A stretch of 64,000 nucleotides of DNA from Leptobrachium leishanense (Eukaryota > Chordata > Amphibia > Anura > Megophryidae), in assembly GCA_009667805.1 (NCBI GenBank), contig CM019065.1:15946952-16010951 (forward strand), in the 5' to 3' direction. Made by a program: the position numbers and the translations under genes. Below, piece after piece: positions 48,661 through 58,982 of the stretch; positions within the stretch are counted from its first letter, which is position 1, and each line of letters opens with the position of its first letter. The notes beneath the pieces are model-generated. The model saw nothing but the letters and a program-made list of their open reading frames with translations. It ran no database searches and was not told the origin of the DNA.

Positions 48661-49921
48661 TGTTCCACATTTCTCCCCGAATTTCTGATACCCGGTAGAA
48701 CAGATCATTATTGACCGCAAAGTGAGGAAATCTTTTCTCTGCATCTGGTGCTTGAGGTACCCCACTGACAACAGTTACCTGTTCGCGAGCATTCATCAAC
48801 ATCGGGTCACCCATTTGAGCCCTGCCAAATGCACCTCTGGACACATCTAAGTCAGGGTGTACTGGATAAGAAGAACCCTCCCCCTCATCCACCCCAAGTG
48901 TAATATCTACAGGGGATAATTCCTCTTCATCCTCTCCTACCATAACCGGCACGGGAGAGGATTCCCCCTCCTTGGGTGTCAACTCAGGTTGAGGAGCTAG
49001 GACACTCACATCAGTTACAACATTCTTATTTTGAACACATTTGAGCAACTCCTCATCAACAGTGTCCACAGTCATGTTTGGTGGGGGTGACCCTGAATTG
49101 TTCCCCAGTTCGATGGGCAGTTCAGTTTGTGCCAAGCACCACAGTTCAGCAAACAAGGGGCAGTCCCGTCCCACAATCACATCATGTATCAGAGTACTCA
49201 CCACCCCGACCTCTTGGGTGACCGCAGTGTTCCTGGCGGAAATGGTGACAGGGATCAGCGGATACTCCCGAGTATCCCCATGGATACAGACAACCCGGAG
49301 GGTTCTTTGTACTGGACCGAGCCTTCCGACTACCTGGGCATGCACCAGGGTGACCATACTCCCAGAGTCCAGGAGAGCTTTGGCTGGGCGGTGATTCACC
49401 CACACAGTACATTCAAACTGACCCCCCTCTAGGTCAAGGTGGGTAGTGCACGTTGTGAGGGTGTAGAAAGACACTCTCCGAGCGGATCCACACTCCATGG
49501 GCTCCTCCTGTAGCGGACACTGCGCCCGGGTATGGCCCCAGGCGCAACACCTCCAACACTGTATATCACCAGCAGTTTGGGTAGCGACAGGCCTCTGCAG
49601 AACCGAGGAAGATGATTTTGGGGTGCTGGTTCCCGGGTCCAGTGACGCTTCCCTCCGAGGAACTGAAGCAGGCCTCACAGGCGGTGGCAAGACTGGTCCT
49701 CGACGACTGGTTGGTCTGAGCAGGTCCTCCACCACAGTGTATCTCTCCACCATCTCGACTACCAGTGCTGCAGTCTTGGGGTCCCCATGGCTGACCCAGC
49801 GCTGTAGATCCTTTGGTAGAGACCTCAGGTAGTGGTCCATCACAACCCTTTCGACCATTTGCTCTCTAGTCAGGGTCTCTGGCTGCAACCACTTTTTAAC
49901 CAGCTGTCCTAAGTCATGCAT
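48653..49921 (-). pseudogene. Gmr1-type Gag C-terminus (SCAN-like end, zinc knuckle) and protease
   Basis: Starts within the SCAN-like domain (MHDLGQLVKKWLQPETLTRE, VMDHYLRSLPKDLQRWV). A proline-rich linker follows, then the zinc knuckle CWRCCAWGHTRAQC near 49513-49556. The aspartic protease has LLDSGSMVTLVHAQ near 49370, with a second conserved block VGRDCPLF. An acidic spacer follows before integrase. The stop after MWNNY at 48653 is probably a frameshift relative to integrase. Confidence 0.92.
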
Positions 49922-50010
49922 CTGGGACCGGGGTGGCAGGTCAGGGCAGTACTTCCAGCAGTGAACACGTTGAGACCGGACAGCAACAGTTACCCCAAGG
50001 CGAGGACCAG
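49711..50010 (-). pseudogene. SCAN-like capsid domain of the Gmr1-type Gag
   Basis: Across a one-base frameshift near 49995, the sequence reads RVHCWKYCPDLPPRSQMHDL then LTREQMVERVVMDHYLRSLP, the core signature of the SCAN dimerisation domain of vertebrate zinc-finger proteins. SCAN is known from published work to descend from a Gmr1-like Gag capsid. This copy shows the ancestral context. Confidence 0.87.
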
Positions 50011-50328
50011 AACCTCAGCTTTCAGCCGGTCATAATTCTTTGCATCTTCTAGGGGCAGGTCAAAATATGCCTTTTGAGGGTCTCCTGTCAGAAACGGGGC
50101 AATGAGACCGGCCCATTGGTCTTGGGGCCACCCCTCTCTCTCAGCAGTCCTTTCAAACGTGGTAAGAAATGCTTCCACATCATCACTGGCAGACAGTTTT
50201 TGGAGGAAATGACTGGCCCTTATGGAGACATGGTTACCAGTAGTGACCACTGCTTGATCATGTCCAGGTGCAAGTTGCTGCATGGCCTCCCGCAGGGCAT
50301 TGATCTGCGTCTGTGTGGCTACCTGCTG

Positions 50329-51600
50329 TAGGGATGTGCACCGATTTTTTTTTCGATTCGATTCGATTTTTCGAATTTTTAAACTTTTCGATTCGGCTCG
50401 TTTCGACTGCTTTCTGTTTCGATTTGGTTCGGCTCGATTCGGTTTTCGGGTACATTTATTTTTCGGAATATCGACCATTTTTCGTATTTTCGGGTAACTT
50501 CATTGGTTTCTGTATCGACTTTTCGTTATTTCGGAAATTTTCGTTTTTCGGAATTGTACATGGTTTTCGGCATATCGCCCATTTTTCGGAACTTTTCGCT
50601 TTTCGGAACTTTTCGTTTTTCGGAATTGTACATGGTTTTCGGCATATCGCCCATTTTTCGTTTTTCGGAACTTTTCGTTTTTTCGGAACGTCTGTTCTCG
50701 TTTCAAAGCTGTCTAACTCTATTCGTTTTGATGAAAACTACTATGGTTTACTTTTTTAATACTACTTTATATATTTTTTATAATAAATTTTTGGTTTGTT
50801 TTTCGGATCCAATAATTCATTATGTCGATACGATAATTCTGGCGATTCTATCGTGTTTTTTTTAATTAACCCTTTCGCTGCTGAGGCTTTTCCCACCTGT
50901 GCTGAGCTCATTTTTACCGGTTTTGCTCATCATGTTTAAACGTGTTTTGAAGCCTTATTTTAATATATGACACAGACATATTATATATCGTCTTTCCGTC
51001 AGACTCGGCAGATTCATAATATGTCATTATTATATGTATACGTCATGACCTGTCTGTATATTATAACAAAAAATGCAATAAAATATGATTTTTCAATAAT
51101 TTACAACGTGTAAAGTGTTTTTTTTTCACATTTTAACATGCGAGCAATTGCGGTTATATTTTGTATGGGGTGCGCTTGTTAAAAAAACTTAGAGATGGGT
51201 TCTCGTTACAATTTTTTTTGGGGAAAATTACAAAATTTTTAACAAACGCACGCATACAAAAATCGTTAGTGCAGCATCATTGTTCACATTATAATTGAAA
51301 TGGAAACAATATTGCTGCATTAACAAACCAAAAAAAGAAAAAAAATTGTTTATTTATTTTTTATAATTTTTTTTAAATATTTTTTTATTTTTAATTTTTT
51401 TACAAACGTTTTTCACATTCGTGTTTGGTATCGTTGGAACGGCCATGCTCTGGCCGATCCAACAATACCAAACTTTAACCCCTAGCTGCCACGGATCGGG
51501 AGATAGGGGGTTCATTTTGGAACCCCCTATCTCCACCATTGGTGGCAGCTAGGCGTTAACTCCAGGACTGGCGTCATCGTGCTATGCACGATGACGCCAG
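50329..51600. repeat. First copy of a 1.3-kb direct duplication in the hAT-ended element
   Basis: The TTCGG-rich arm (50329-50860) followed by a block starting TTAACCCTTTCGCTGCTGAG (50874) and running to about 51600. It is repeated at 52398-53715, where the second copy also has an extra roughly 270 bp (52740-53005). Confidence 0.85.
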
Positions 51601-51603
51601 TCC

Positions 51604-51943
51604 TCAGGGGGAGTTCCCGGAAGCTTGGCCGACATCCTCATGGATATGCCCCAGCTCCTCATGGATATTGCCCCAGCACCTCGTGGATATGCCCCAGCTC
51701 CTCGTGGACATGCCCCAGCTCCTTGTGGACATGCCCCAGCTCCTCGTGGACATGCCCCAGCTCCTCGTGGATATGCCCCAGCTCACACATGGATTTGCCC
51801 AAGCTCCTCGTGGATATGCCCCAGCTCCTCCTGGATATGCCCCAGCACATGGAATGCCCCAGCTCCTCATGGATATGCCCCAGCTCCTCATGGATTTGCC
51901 CCAGCACATGGAATGCCCCAGCACCTCATGATAATGGCCCCAG
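51604..51943. repeat. 21-bp minisatellite
   Basis: About 15 copies of a 21-bp unit (GCCCCAGCTCCTCGTGGACAT) with variants. Open as heptapeptide repeats on both strands; not a gene. Confidence 0.95.
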
Positions 51944-52121
51944 CTCACCTCCGCCGCCTTTTTCGCTCCCTCAGAGCGTCCGGCGGCGCGGAGCTTGGGC
52001 GCTCGCCAGGGGGAGCCACGTGACCAGCTGCGATTGGCTGGTGACGTGTTTCCTCCAGGCGAGCGCCGAAGCTGCATGCTTCGGACGCTCGCAGGGAGCG
52101 AAAAACGCGGCGGAGGGTGAG
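51944..52121. repeat. 178-bp palindrome with 85-nt arms
   Basis: Arms 51944-52028 and 52037-52121 are imperfect inverted copies (CTCACCTCCGCCGCC with GGCGGAGGGTGAG; CGCTCGCC with GGCGAGCG; ACCAGC with GCTGGT) around an 8-nt loop. Strongly GC-rich and able to form a long hairpin. Confidence 0.92.
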
Positions 52122-52165
52122 ACACCCGCCCTTAGGGTGACGGTGTCACCCTAAAGGCGGGTGTC
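52121..52165. repeat. 45-bp perfect-type hairpin next to the large palindrome
   Basis: Arms 52121-52141 and 52145-52165 pair over 21 nt with one mismatch around a 3-nt loop (GGGTGAC GGT GTCACCC). Confidence 0.95.
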
Positions 52166-52397
52166 ACCTGGTGCGGGCCGCACCCCCGCCCCCATGTTAC
52201 GACGCCACTGGTATATACATTTAACGGCCGCACGCCCACGGACTTACTCTATCCAAACAAAGTTCAGAATGATGTGAAACATTGGGACTTTTTGGATAGA
52301 TTTCGATTTTCGACTATCCAGAAGTTAAAAAAATAAAAATGGTCGAAATCTAATGCAAAAGTCCTGATGTTTCACATCGGGATGTCAGATATTAATA

Positions 52398-53715
52398 GGC
52401 TTGTGCACCAATTTTTTTTTCGGTTCGATTTGTTCTGATGTTTAAAATTTTCGATTGTGTACATTTATTTGGAATATCGACCATTTTTCGTATTTTCGGG
52501 TCACTTTGCTCGTTTTTTGAATCGACTTTTCGTGATTTCGGAAATTTTCTTTTTTTTCGGAACGTCTGTTCTCCTCGTTTCAAAGTGTCTAACTCTATTC
52601 GTTTTGATGTAAAGTACTATGGTTTACTTTTTTATACTTTATATATTTTTTATAATAAATTTTTGGTTTGTTTTTCGGATCCGATAATTCATTCTGTCGA
52701 TACGATAATTCTGGCGATTCTATCGTGTTTTTTTTTTTTATTAAATAAAGATCCTTTTTTTCTTATGAATATACATTTCACAACTTTATTTATTTAATCA
52801 CATAAAAAAATGGTATGAAAGCCAAGGAACAAAAAAAAAAAGAACAAAATGATTTAAAAAACGGTAAACTGACCCGAATGGTCTGACTTTAAAAATAAAA
52901 ACCAGAACAAAAAGGTTTTAAAACGGAAAAATAGTTGATCAAAATGATCTGAAATGAAAAAAAATAATAAAATAAAATGATTTAAAACAGACAAAAATAT
53001 AAATTAACCCTTTCGCTGCTGAGGCATTTCACGGCTTCCCTTCACGCCTGTGTGCGGCACTGCGTCTGCTGCTGAGCTAATTTTTAACAGTTTCGCTCCT
53101 CTTGTTTAAACGCGTTTTGAAGCCTTCTTTTATAATATGACCCAGACATGTTATATATCGTTCTTTCCGGCAGACTCGCAGATGATTCATAATATATCAT
53201 TATCATATGTATGCGTCATGTCCTGTCTGTATATTATAACAAAAAATGCAATAAAATTAGAATTTTCAATGTTTGTTTTACAAGGTGTAAAGTGTTTTTT
53301 TTAACATTTTAACATGCGAGTGTTTGCGGTTATATTTTATGAGTTGCGTTTGTTAAAAAAAATTGAAAAGGGGACTTGTTATATTTTTTTGGGTGACAAT
53401 TACACTATTTTTACAAAACGCACCCCATACAAAAATCCTTAGTGCAGCATCATTGTTCACATTATAATTGAAATGGCAACAATATTGCTGCATTAACAAA
53501 ACAAAACACCTGTATTTTTTTTTTTTTTATTATAATTTTTTTAAAATTTTTAACATTGACATGTTTGGTATTGTTGGAAGGCCATGCTCTGGTCGATCCA
53601 AAGATACCAAACATTAACCAACCGATAGCTGCCGCGGATCGGGAGATAGGGGTTCCAATGAACCCCCTATCTCCACCATTGGTCACAGTTAGGGGTTAAC
53701 TCCAAAACTGACGTC
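52398..53715. repeat. Second copy of the 1.3-kb direct duplication
   Basis: Starts TAGGCTTGTGCACC, a diverged copy of the element's terminus, so this is a second left end. It continues with the TTCGG block, an extra A/T-rich segment, and the TTAACCCTTTCGCTGCTGAG block from 53007. Confidence 0.83.
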
Positions 53716-55450
53716 ATTGTGACGAGGTCTTGGGACTGTCAGCAGCTGCTGTTCCCCCACGCTGTTGTCTTCCTGCAAAGACGTGACCATGTTGGCGGGC
53801 AGCGTCTTAGCGGGCAGCGGTGGAGAGAGAGAGCTCATAGCTGGGAGGAGGTGTTGTGTGAAGCTGCAAACAGGGACAAATAAACTAGACCTGAGCCGCA
53901 CTAAGGATCTTTGGGTTGTGTCGGAGAAGACTTCACGCAGTGCTGCCATCAATATTTTTTGATAAATTCTTGGTTATACAATGAATGTGACTGTGGACAA
54001 AAATCCGTGTTGTTGTGACATCGCCTAAGCTTAACAAAAAACCAGGCCACGTCGGTAATCAAATCTCAAGGCCGTACAACAAGGTTGTGTTAGTGTGTGT
54101 AGCGATGTGTTAAAGTTTACTGTGGCAGTACCCATTTTTGGCCACAAGATGGAGACAATCACGATTAAAGACCCTGGACACTCGAACTACATGTCCCGGC
54201 ATGCTTTGCGAAGAAACAGGAAGTGGGGGGGTTTTTGAGACGCTGTACATCCTGCACCTCGTGGAGAACAGCAGAGCGCGCCAGGGAGTAGGGGAGAGCG
54301 GATGCACACACAGAGAAGGAGAGACCAAAAGATAGGCCGGAGCGCGGACAGAGTGGATCGGGCCTTAGGATTGGGTCACCCAGCCTTGCGGGATACAGAC
54401 ATCACCCTCTATACTATCCGAGTGCAGTTGAAGGAGAGAAGACCCCTCGAGTAAGGAGTACCGCGGTCGATTGAAGCGGGGAGCAGGCGGTAAGCTGGAC
54501 GAGTCGCGGCTGACAGACAGAAGGCCAGACAATAGATCCGGTGGTCGGCGTCCCCAGTCAATATCGAGCGGAGAGACGTCCTGGGTCAGCGGAACCTCAA
54601 GCTTGCGCTGGATGGGTGAGAGGCCCCCAAGGCCATATGTAAATAAGAGCGTACGCTGCTGTTTTCCTTCTAAAACCCACAGGGCCCCAACTGACTAGTC
54701 GAAGACATCGTTAAAGTAAACTCACTGGCCAGTTGAAAAGTACCCGGGTACCATATACACACGAATACACACCACTTCACGTTCTGGGACTTAACCTGTG
54801 CAGGACTCAGTTTCCTTTTCCGAATCGGGACAAAGGGGGCAAAGTTAAAGTTACATTCCGAACATTTTTTCCTTTTTTTTTTGTTCCTGCTGCGCGTTTA
54901 CCGTGATACGAGAACTGTGTATTTTATTGTGTCCCGCTACGCGGTTTTTCCTCGAATTTCGTATCTTTTAAATTTCTGCTCGGTCGGGGTTTTTTTTCCG
55001 AAAATACGAAGCCCTCGTGTTTTCGTTTCTTTTACCGCTACGTGTTTATCGTGTTACGAAAGTACTGTAAATCTTCCTGCATATACCGTGTCTCAAGAGC
55101 TGCAAACCTTTTTAGTAAACCTTTTAACTTGTAAAACTTACAGCGGTGGTGTGGAGTATATTTATTCCCTAGTGCGGGGAGACTGACCCGTGGTTCATTT
55201 TCAGCGGCTCCTCCGGGAGTGAGCTGTGACATTTTTGGCCAGGCAGGAAGTGTAGAATGTGCACAGTCACATTCATGGCCACAAATATGTTGACAAATTT
55301 ATTACAAAGGGTCCATAGAAATGTCAATACATTTATGTACATATATTTTAACAGTGTGGAAACCAAGCAATACATATTAACTATTAAGTAAGGAAAAGCA
55401 ACGCACACAAACAGGAAAATAGTGAAAAAATAGAATTTATTTACAACATA
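53716..55450. other. Unassigned region, possible LTR-like inserts
   Basis: CATTTTTGGCCA is directly repeated at 54133-54144 and 55230-55241, bracketing 1.1 kb of mid-GC sequence with an AACTACATGTCCCGGCATGC motif (54187-54206). It may be an insertion with a 12-bp duplication or an LTR-like remnant. No coding domain is seen. Confidence 0.35.
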
Positions 55451-55498
55451 TGAACATAGGGAAGGGAACATGCCAAGGATGGCAAACTGCCCAACAGT

Positions 55499-55735
55499 TA
55501 CTGGCATTTGAGGAGATGTTGGAGCTGGTCCGCATCTTGGATTGCAAGATTACGATTGCTGTAAGGGCCCTTACGGCAGGAAGAATAACACCCGCAAGGA
55601 TCGTATCCTTGAAAAGCTACGCACCACCATCCTGGAGCTGTTCGGGAAGGACTGGACGAAGGACCATCTCTGAAAACGCTGGTCCGACCTCAAGGCACGC
55701 GAGCAGGAGCAGCTGAGGCACATTCTGGAGGAGGC
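55499..55735 (+). pseudogene. Inverted partial copy of the Myb/SANT-like exon
   Basis: Plus-strand sequence beginning TTTGAGGAGATGTTGGAGCT and reaching CGCGAGCAGGAGCAGCTGAG matches exon 1 of the minus-strand gene at 57331-57664, with frameshifts. It lies tail to tail against the last exon of that gene (55747-55883). It is probably a local inverted duplication. Confidence 0.85.
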
Positions 55736-55746
55736 TGCCACTGGTC

Positions 55747-57664
55747 TCACTGCTGCTCCAGGAGGTCTGCGGCATTGGTTATGTGCTCCCGCAGTTCCTG
55801 GAGCAGTTCCTGTAGGGAGTTGATGGCGGTAGCTGCCAGGCGAAGCTCGCCGATCGCCTCCCGTCGGCGTCTGGCTTCTCCTTCTATATATCCAATAAAT
55901 GAAAGAAGGAAAATACAGTAAGTAAAGCAGGTTTCTATTTTTGACTGAAAGTCTTGAAAAAATATAACAGTAGTATATACCAGAGCTGGCGGCCCCCTGA
56001 GGCTCCGACTCCTCTGACTCCTCCCCCACCACCACCGTCAGCATATCCAGTGCTATATGTAAGAAATTAAAGAAATAAAAATACAGTAAACAACAAAACT
56101 GATTTATTTTTGAACAAAAGTCGATACAAAATACAACAGTAAAAAAAAAAAAACCTGGACTGGCGGCCTCCTGCTGCACCGCTCCCTCTCTCCATCATCG
56201 CATCCTCCTCTTCCTCCTGCTCCTCTTGTGCTATACATAAAAAAATTAAATTAAAATACAGTAAACAAAAATGTTTCTGTTTTTGACCAAAAGTCATTGC
56301 AAAAATAAAACAGTATATACCAGCGCTGGTGGTTGCCCGTGGCTCCTCCTCCTCCTCCACTGGGGCACTGGTCCCCGCCCGGGCAGATTCTGCGGCCTTC
56401 TTCCTGTCTTCTGCCAAATCCAAAAAATAACACGTAAATAATGAAGACTGGAAAAAATGGTATATCTATACAATATATTGCCGAAAGTATTGCGACACCC
56501 CCACCCCACTACCCACTACCAGCTTGACACCACTACTCCCATCTCATAGTTCTAAAGTCACAAAATATTTATTCATTTCCTCTGCACAGACATATATTAC
56601 CGTTCATTTATATATTTTTTTCAGAAGTAAACATTATGTTTATTCAATAAAAACTATTATTTGTGTTGTGTGCATACAAAACGCATTGTGCGACTGCTTT
56701 TAGTTATTTTATAGAAGGCCTCAGCCTCAGTTTCACTTTCAGTTTCTGTGAATAAAACTGGATATTGCAGAAACAACAAAAGAAATCCACCATTTTGTTT
56801 TGAAATTTGCATCTAAAGCATTCAATGACACTGCTGCAGCAGCTGCTGAGGATGTATTGAACACAGCTCTGTTTGGATGCACTTTCAGAAGAACTACATG
56901 TCCCATCCTATCACTTAGCAGAGACGCAGAGATTTTTATTGATGCGCAGGTGGGAGCCAATATTGGGCAAGCTGCGGGTCATCTCGTATGCATCACTCAA
57001 TCACAACAACCTCCCCCCCCCCCAGCACACTACAGTATACACACACAGTGCCAAAAGAAATCCAGCATTGTAATTTCATCTACATACATCAAATATCACA
57101 ATTTTCACGAATACGTAAAATCACAAAAAGGAAGAGCTATGGCAAAAATGCATGTATGACGAGTCGTGAAAACGCAAAGCTATACACAATCACATTGCAT
57201 GAAAAAAGGACTAGATAAATAAACGTATTTCTGTGCACATTAGCACATGCACGCACATTATTATTATTATACAGGATTTATATAGCACCAACAGTTTGCG
57301 CAGCGCTTTACAATATAACATGACACTTACGTTTCGCTATGACGCGGCGGATGCGCCTCAGCTGCTCCTGCTCACGTACTTTCAAATCAGACCAGCGTTT
57401 CCTGAGCTGGTCCTTTGTCCTGTCCTTCCCGAATAACTCCAAAATGGTGGTGCGTAGCTTCTCTAAGATACGATCCTTCCTGGCGTTAGACTTCCTGCGG
57501 TAAGGGCCCTTACTGCAATCATAATCTTTGCTATCAAAGATGCGTACCAGCTCCAACATCTCTTCAAACGCCATATTGGGGGCCCGTTTCTTCCTGGGTG
57601 GTGGTTCATCATGGAGAGATGATGACGCGGTGCTTGAATGGCACTCCTCTCTTTCAGCGGCCAT
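55747..57664 (-). CDS. Spliced Myb/SANT-like protein gene inside the hAT-ended element
   Basis: Exons on the minus strand: 57664-57331 (ATG MAAEREECHSS), 56410-56321, 56052-55981 and 55883-55747 (stop TGA). They sum to 633 nt, 210 codons plus stop, with phase-consistent junctions: donors GTAAGT, GTATAT, GTATAT; acceptors GGCAG, TATAG, TATAG. A further exon-like block, 56230-56155, has acceptor TATAG and donor GTTTTT but is 76 nt and would break the frame, so it is probably skipped or dead. Residues about 30-100 form a Myb/SANT-like DNA-binding domain (FEEMLELVRIFDSKDYDCSK, RKDRILEKLRTTILELFG, LRKRWSDLKVREQEQLRRIR). The middle is Glu-rich and the end is a leucine-rich helix (INSLQELLQELREHI). 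Myb-like partner proteins are known from Harbinger-type transposons. The role here is inferred only; expression is untested. Confidence 0.75.
56155..56230 (-). pseudogene. Extra exon-like block of the Myb/SANT-like gene
   Basis: Resembles the exon at 55981-56052 in its 3' part (GCCGCCAG...) and in its acceptor TATAG, so it looks like a tandem exon duplicate. Length 76 nt against 72 and a weak GTTTTT donor suggest it has decayed. Confidence 0.65.
57258..57322 (-). repeat. L2-type LINE tail fragment, reverse
   Basis: ATTATTATTATACAGGATTT ... GCGCAGCGCTTTACAATATA is the reverse complement of the LINE tail seen at 3015-3075. It lies in intron 1 of the Myb/SANT-like gene, next to its splice donor. 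Confidence 0.75.
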
Positions 57665-57734
57665 TATGATGAATAATAACAATATTTTGTTCAAAAAGTT
57701 GTCAATAAAACTGGCTCAATAAAGTTACGACATG

Positions 57735-57762
57735 CGCGCGCGCGCGCATGCGCGACCCGCGG
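57735..57762. repeat. CG-repeat palindrome upstream of the Myb/SANT-like gene
   Basis: CATGCGCGCGCGCGCATGCG, a perfect palindromic (CG)n core with Z-DNA potential, about 70 bp upstream of the ATG. It could lie in the promoter; no other evidence. Confidence 0.6.
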
Positions 57763-57769
57763 ACGAATC

Positions 57770-58218
57770 GGATCTGACCCAAATATGAAAATTCTTATCG
57801 GATCATTGGAAACAATAAAAAAATTTACAGAATCAGCGATATAACCGATACTAGTTAAATATACGATGTCCAGACTTACCGAAATGGAACCGAAATCCCG
57901 AATGGAACTGAAATCATGAATAGAGGGAAAATAAATTTCGATTTGACACATTTCAAGTCCATTCGAAAATTCCGAAAAATTTTCGATTTGGTAAATTTTT
58001 CGTTTTTTCGGAAAGTCTGTTCTCGTTTCAAAGCAATAGATTTCGATTTGACACATTTCAAGTCCAATCCGAAAATTCCGAAAATTTTTCGATTCGGCTC
58101 GGAAAACAGTTCGGATTCGACTTTTTCGGATCTAAAAAATTTCGGCCGCATCGAAAGACCCGAATCGGGAAATTTCGGGAAAATTCCGAAATTCCGAAAC
58201 CCGAAACGCACATCCCTA
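57770..58218. repeat. Right arm of the hAT-ended element
   Basis: CCGAAA-rich sequence, the inverted counterpart of 50329-50860. A roughly 110-bp internal direct repeat contains ATTTCGATTTGACACATTTC at about 57935 and 58039. Confidence 0.88.
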
Positions 58219-58518
58219 ACCTGCTGTGCTGCAAGTTGTGCAGCCAGCAAATGGGTGCTTTCTTGTTGGGCAGCAACAGCCTGTGCCAGGCTTGTTGCTG
58301 CTGAGCCATCGCCTCTTCATGGCGAGTCTGGGCCTGCACACTGACAAAGACCATCTGCTTAACGAGCTCCTCCATAGCTGTGGACTTCAGTGCAGCCTTA
58401 GCCCAGGACATGCAATCAGAACACTGTCCTTTATAAAATGTTTTTTTTTTTCTTTTACACAAAAATTCTCTTGCTTGGCGTGTGGGGGTAGCAAATTGCC
58501 GCATCCTCTCACACCAGT

Positions 58519-58978
58519 TGTGACGTTTGGGGGCCCAGAGCACGTGCACAATGTCTTTCACAAAAAACAGTTTTTTCACCTCCCTTTCAGGGCAGTCAAA
58601 AAGGCAACATAATAAGTACACGCTTTGGTTCAGCGAAATTAAAGCAAAGTCCTGATCTTCAGCACAAATAAACAGAGAAATAATAGTGGCTCACCAACGC
58701 TTTAAACAGTCCCAAACCTAGGAAATCTTTCCCCTCCCCAGTATGTAGAAGCCTCTCCAGCAAGGCACAGCACGTCTCCTGCTTTTGGAACACAAACACA
58801 CAGCTTCCACTGATTACTTTTCTTTTCTCTAAAACTCACAATCCTATCTGGGAGTTGCTGGCTTTAAAACTCTTCCTGGACAGGAAGATTAACCCTGTGG
58901 TTGCCCTTAAAGGGTCCACAACCCAAATAGGGGTGAAACATATTGTCCATCCAGGACCCAGCCCTGCCGACCTCTACA
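58519..58978 (-). repeat. 5' LTR of the Gmr1-type element
   Basis: 460 bp, matching 45631-46087. In minus sense it ends CGTCACA and is followed by ACTGGTGTGAGAGGATGCGG, the primer-binding region. Confidence 0.94.
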
Positions 58979-58982
58979 ATAG

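Larger units (their letters stand above)
50329..58218. mobile_element. 7.9-kb element with hAT-like ends and 8-bp TSD
   Basis: Ends are TAGGGATGTGC at 50329 and GCACATCCCTA at 58218. The octamer ACCTGCTG lies outside both (50321-50328 and 58219-58226), and removing the element restores continuity of the host gag frame. Short TIR plus 8-bp TSD is the hAT pattern. Terminal 450-550 bp on both sides are TTCGG/CCGAAA-rich. I find no hAT transposase (no RVKEKF- or hATC-type sequence) inside. It contains a 1.3-kb direct duplication, a 21-bp minisatellite, large palindromes and a spliced Myb/SANT-like gene. Confidence 0.9.
49990..58411 (-). pseudogene. Gmr1-type Gag N-terminal part, split by the hAT-ended element
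   Basis: The start is probably at 58411 (MSWAKAALKSTAMEELVKQM), about 108 bp inside the 5' LTR. The glutamine- and alanine-rich helix (TRHEEAMAQQQQ, then after a frameshift AVAAQQESTHLLAAQLAAQQ) reaches the hAT TSD at 58219. It resumes at 50328 with ATQTQINALREAMQQLAPG, SHFLQKLSASDDVEAFLTTF and PFLTGDPQKAYFDLPLEDA, a typical gypsy capsid front, and passes into the SCAN-like domain near 50010. Confidence 0.9.
45631..58978 (-). mobile_element. Ty3/gypsy element of Gmr1 type (integrase before RT)
   Basis: LTRs at 45631-46087 and 58519-58978, TSD ATAG (45627-45630 and 58979-58982), minus orientation. Reading 5' to 3' the order is SCAN-like Gag, zinc knuckle, protease, integrase, reverse transcriptase, RNase H, polypurine tract, LTR. 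Ty3/gypsy elements normally place integrase last. The copia-like order is the mark of the Gmr1 group described from cod and other deuterostomes. An element with hAT-like ends (50329-58218) splits gag. Confidence 0.94.

Noticed and set aside
50282..50865. Phe/Ser-rich frames in the TTCGG-rich arm
   Set aside because: Composition of the hAT-ended element's terminal region; similar spurious frames occur in every TTCGG arm (11343-11675, 52392-52797, 57876-58344).
54060..55240. Solo LTR with TG...CA ends
   Set aside because: GTGACA at the right is suggestive, but no left TG tip with a matching TSD could be identified.
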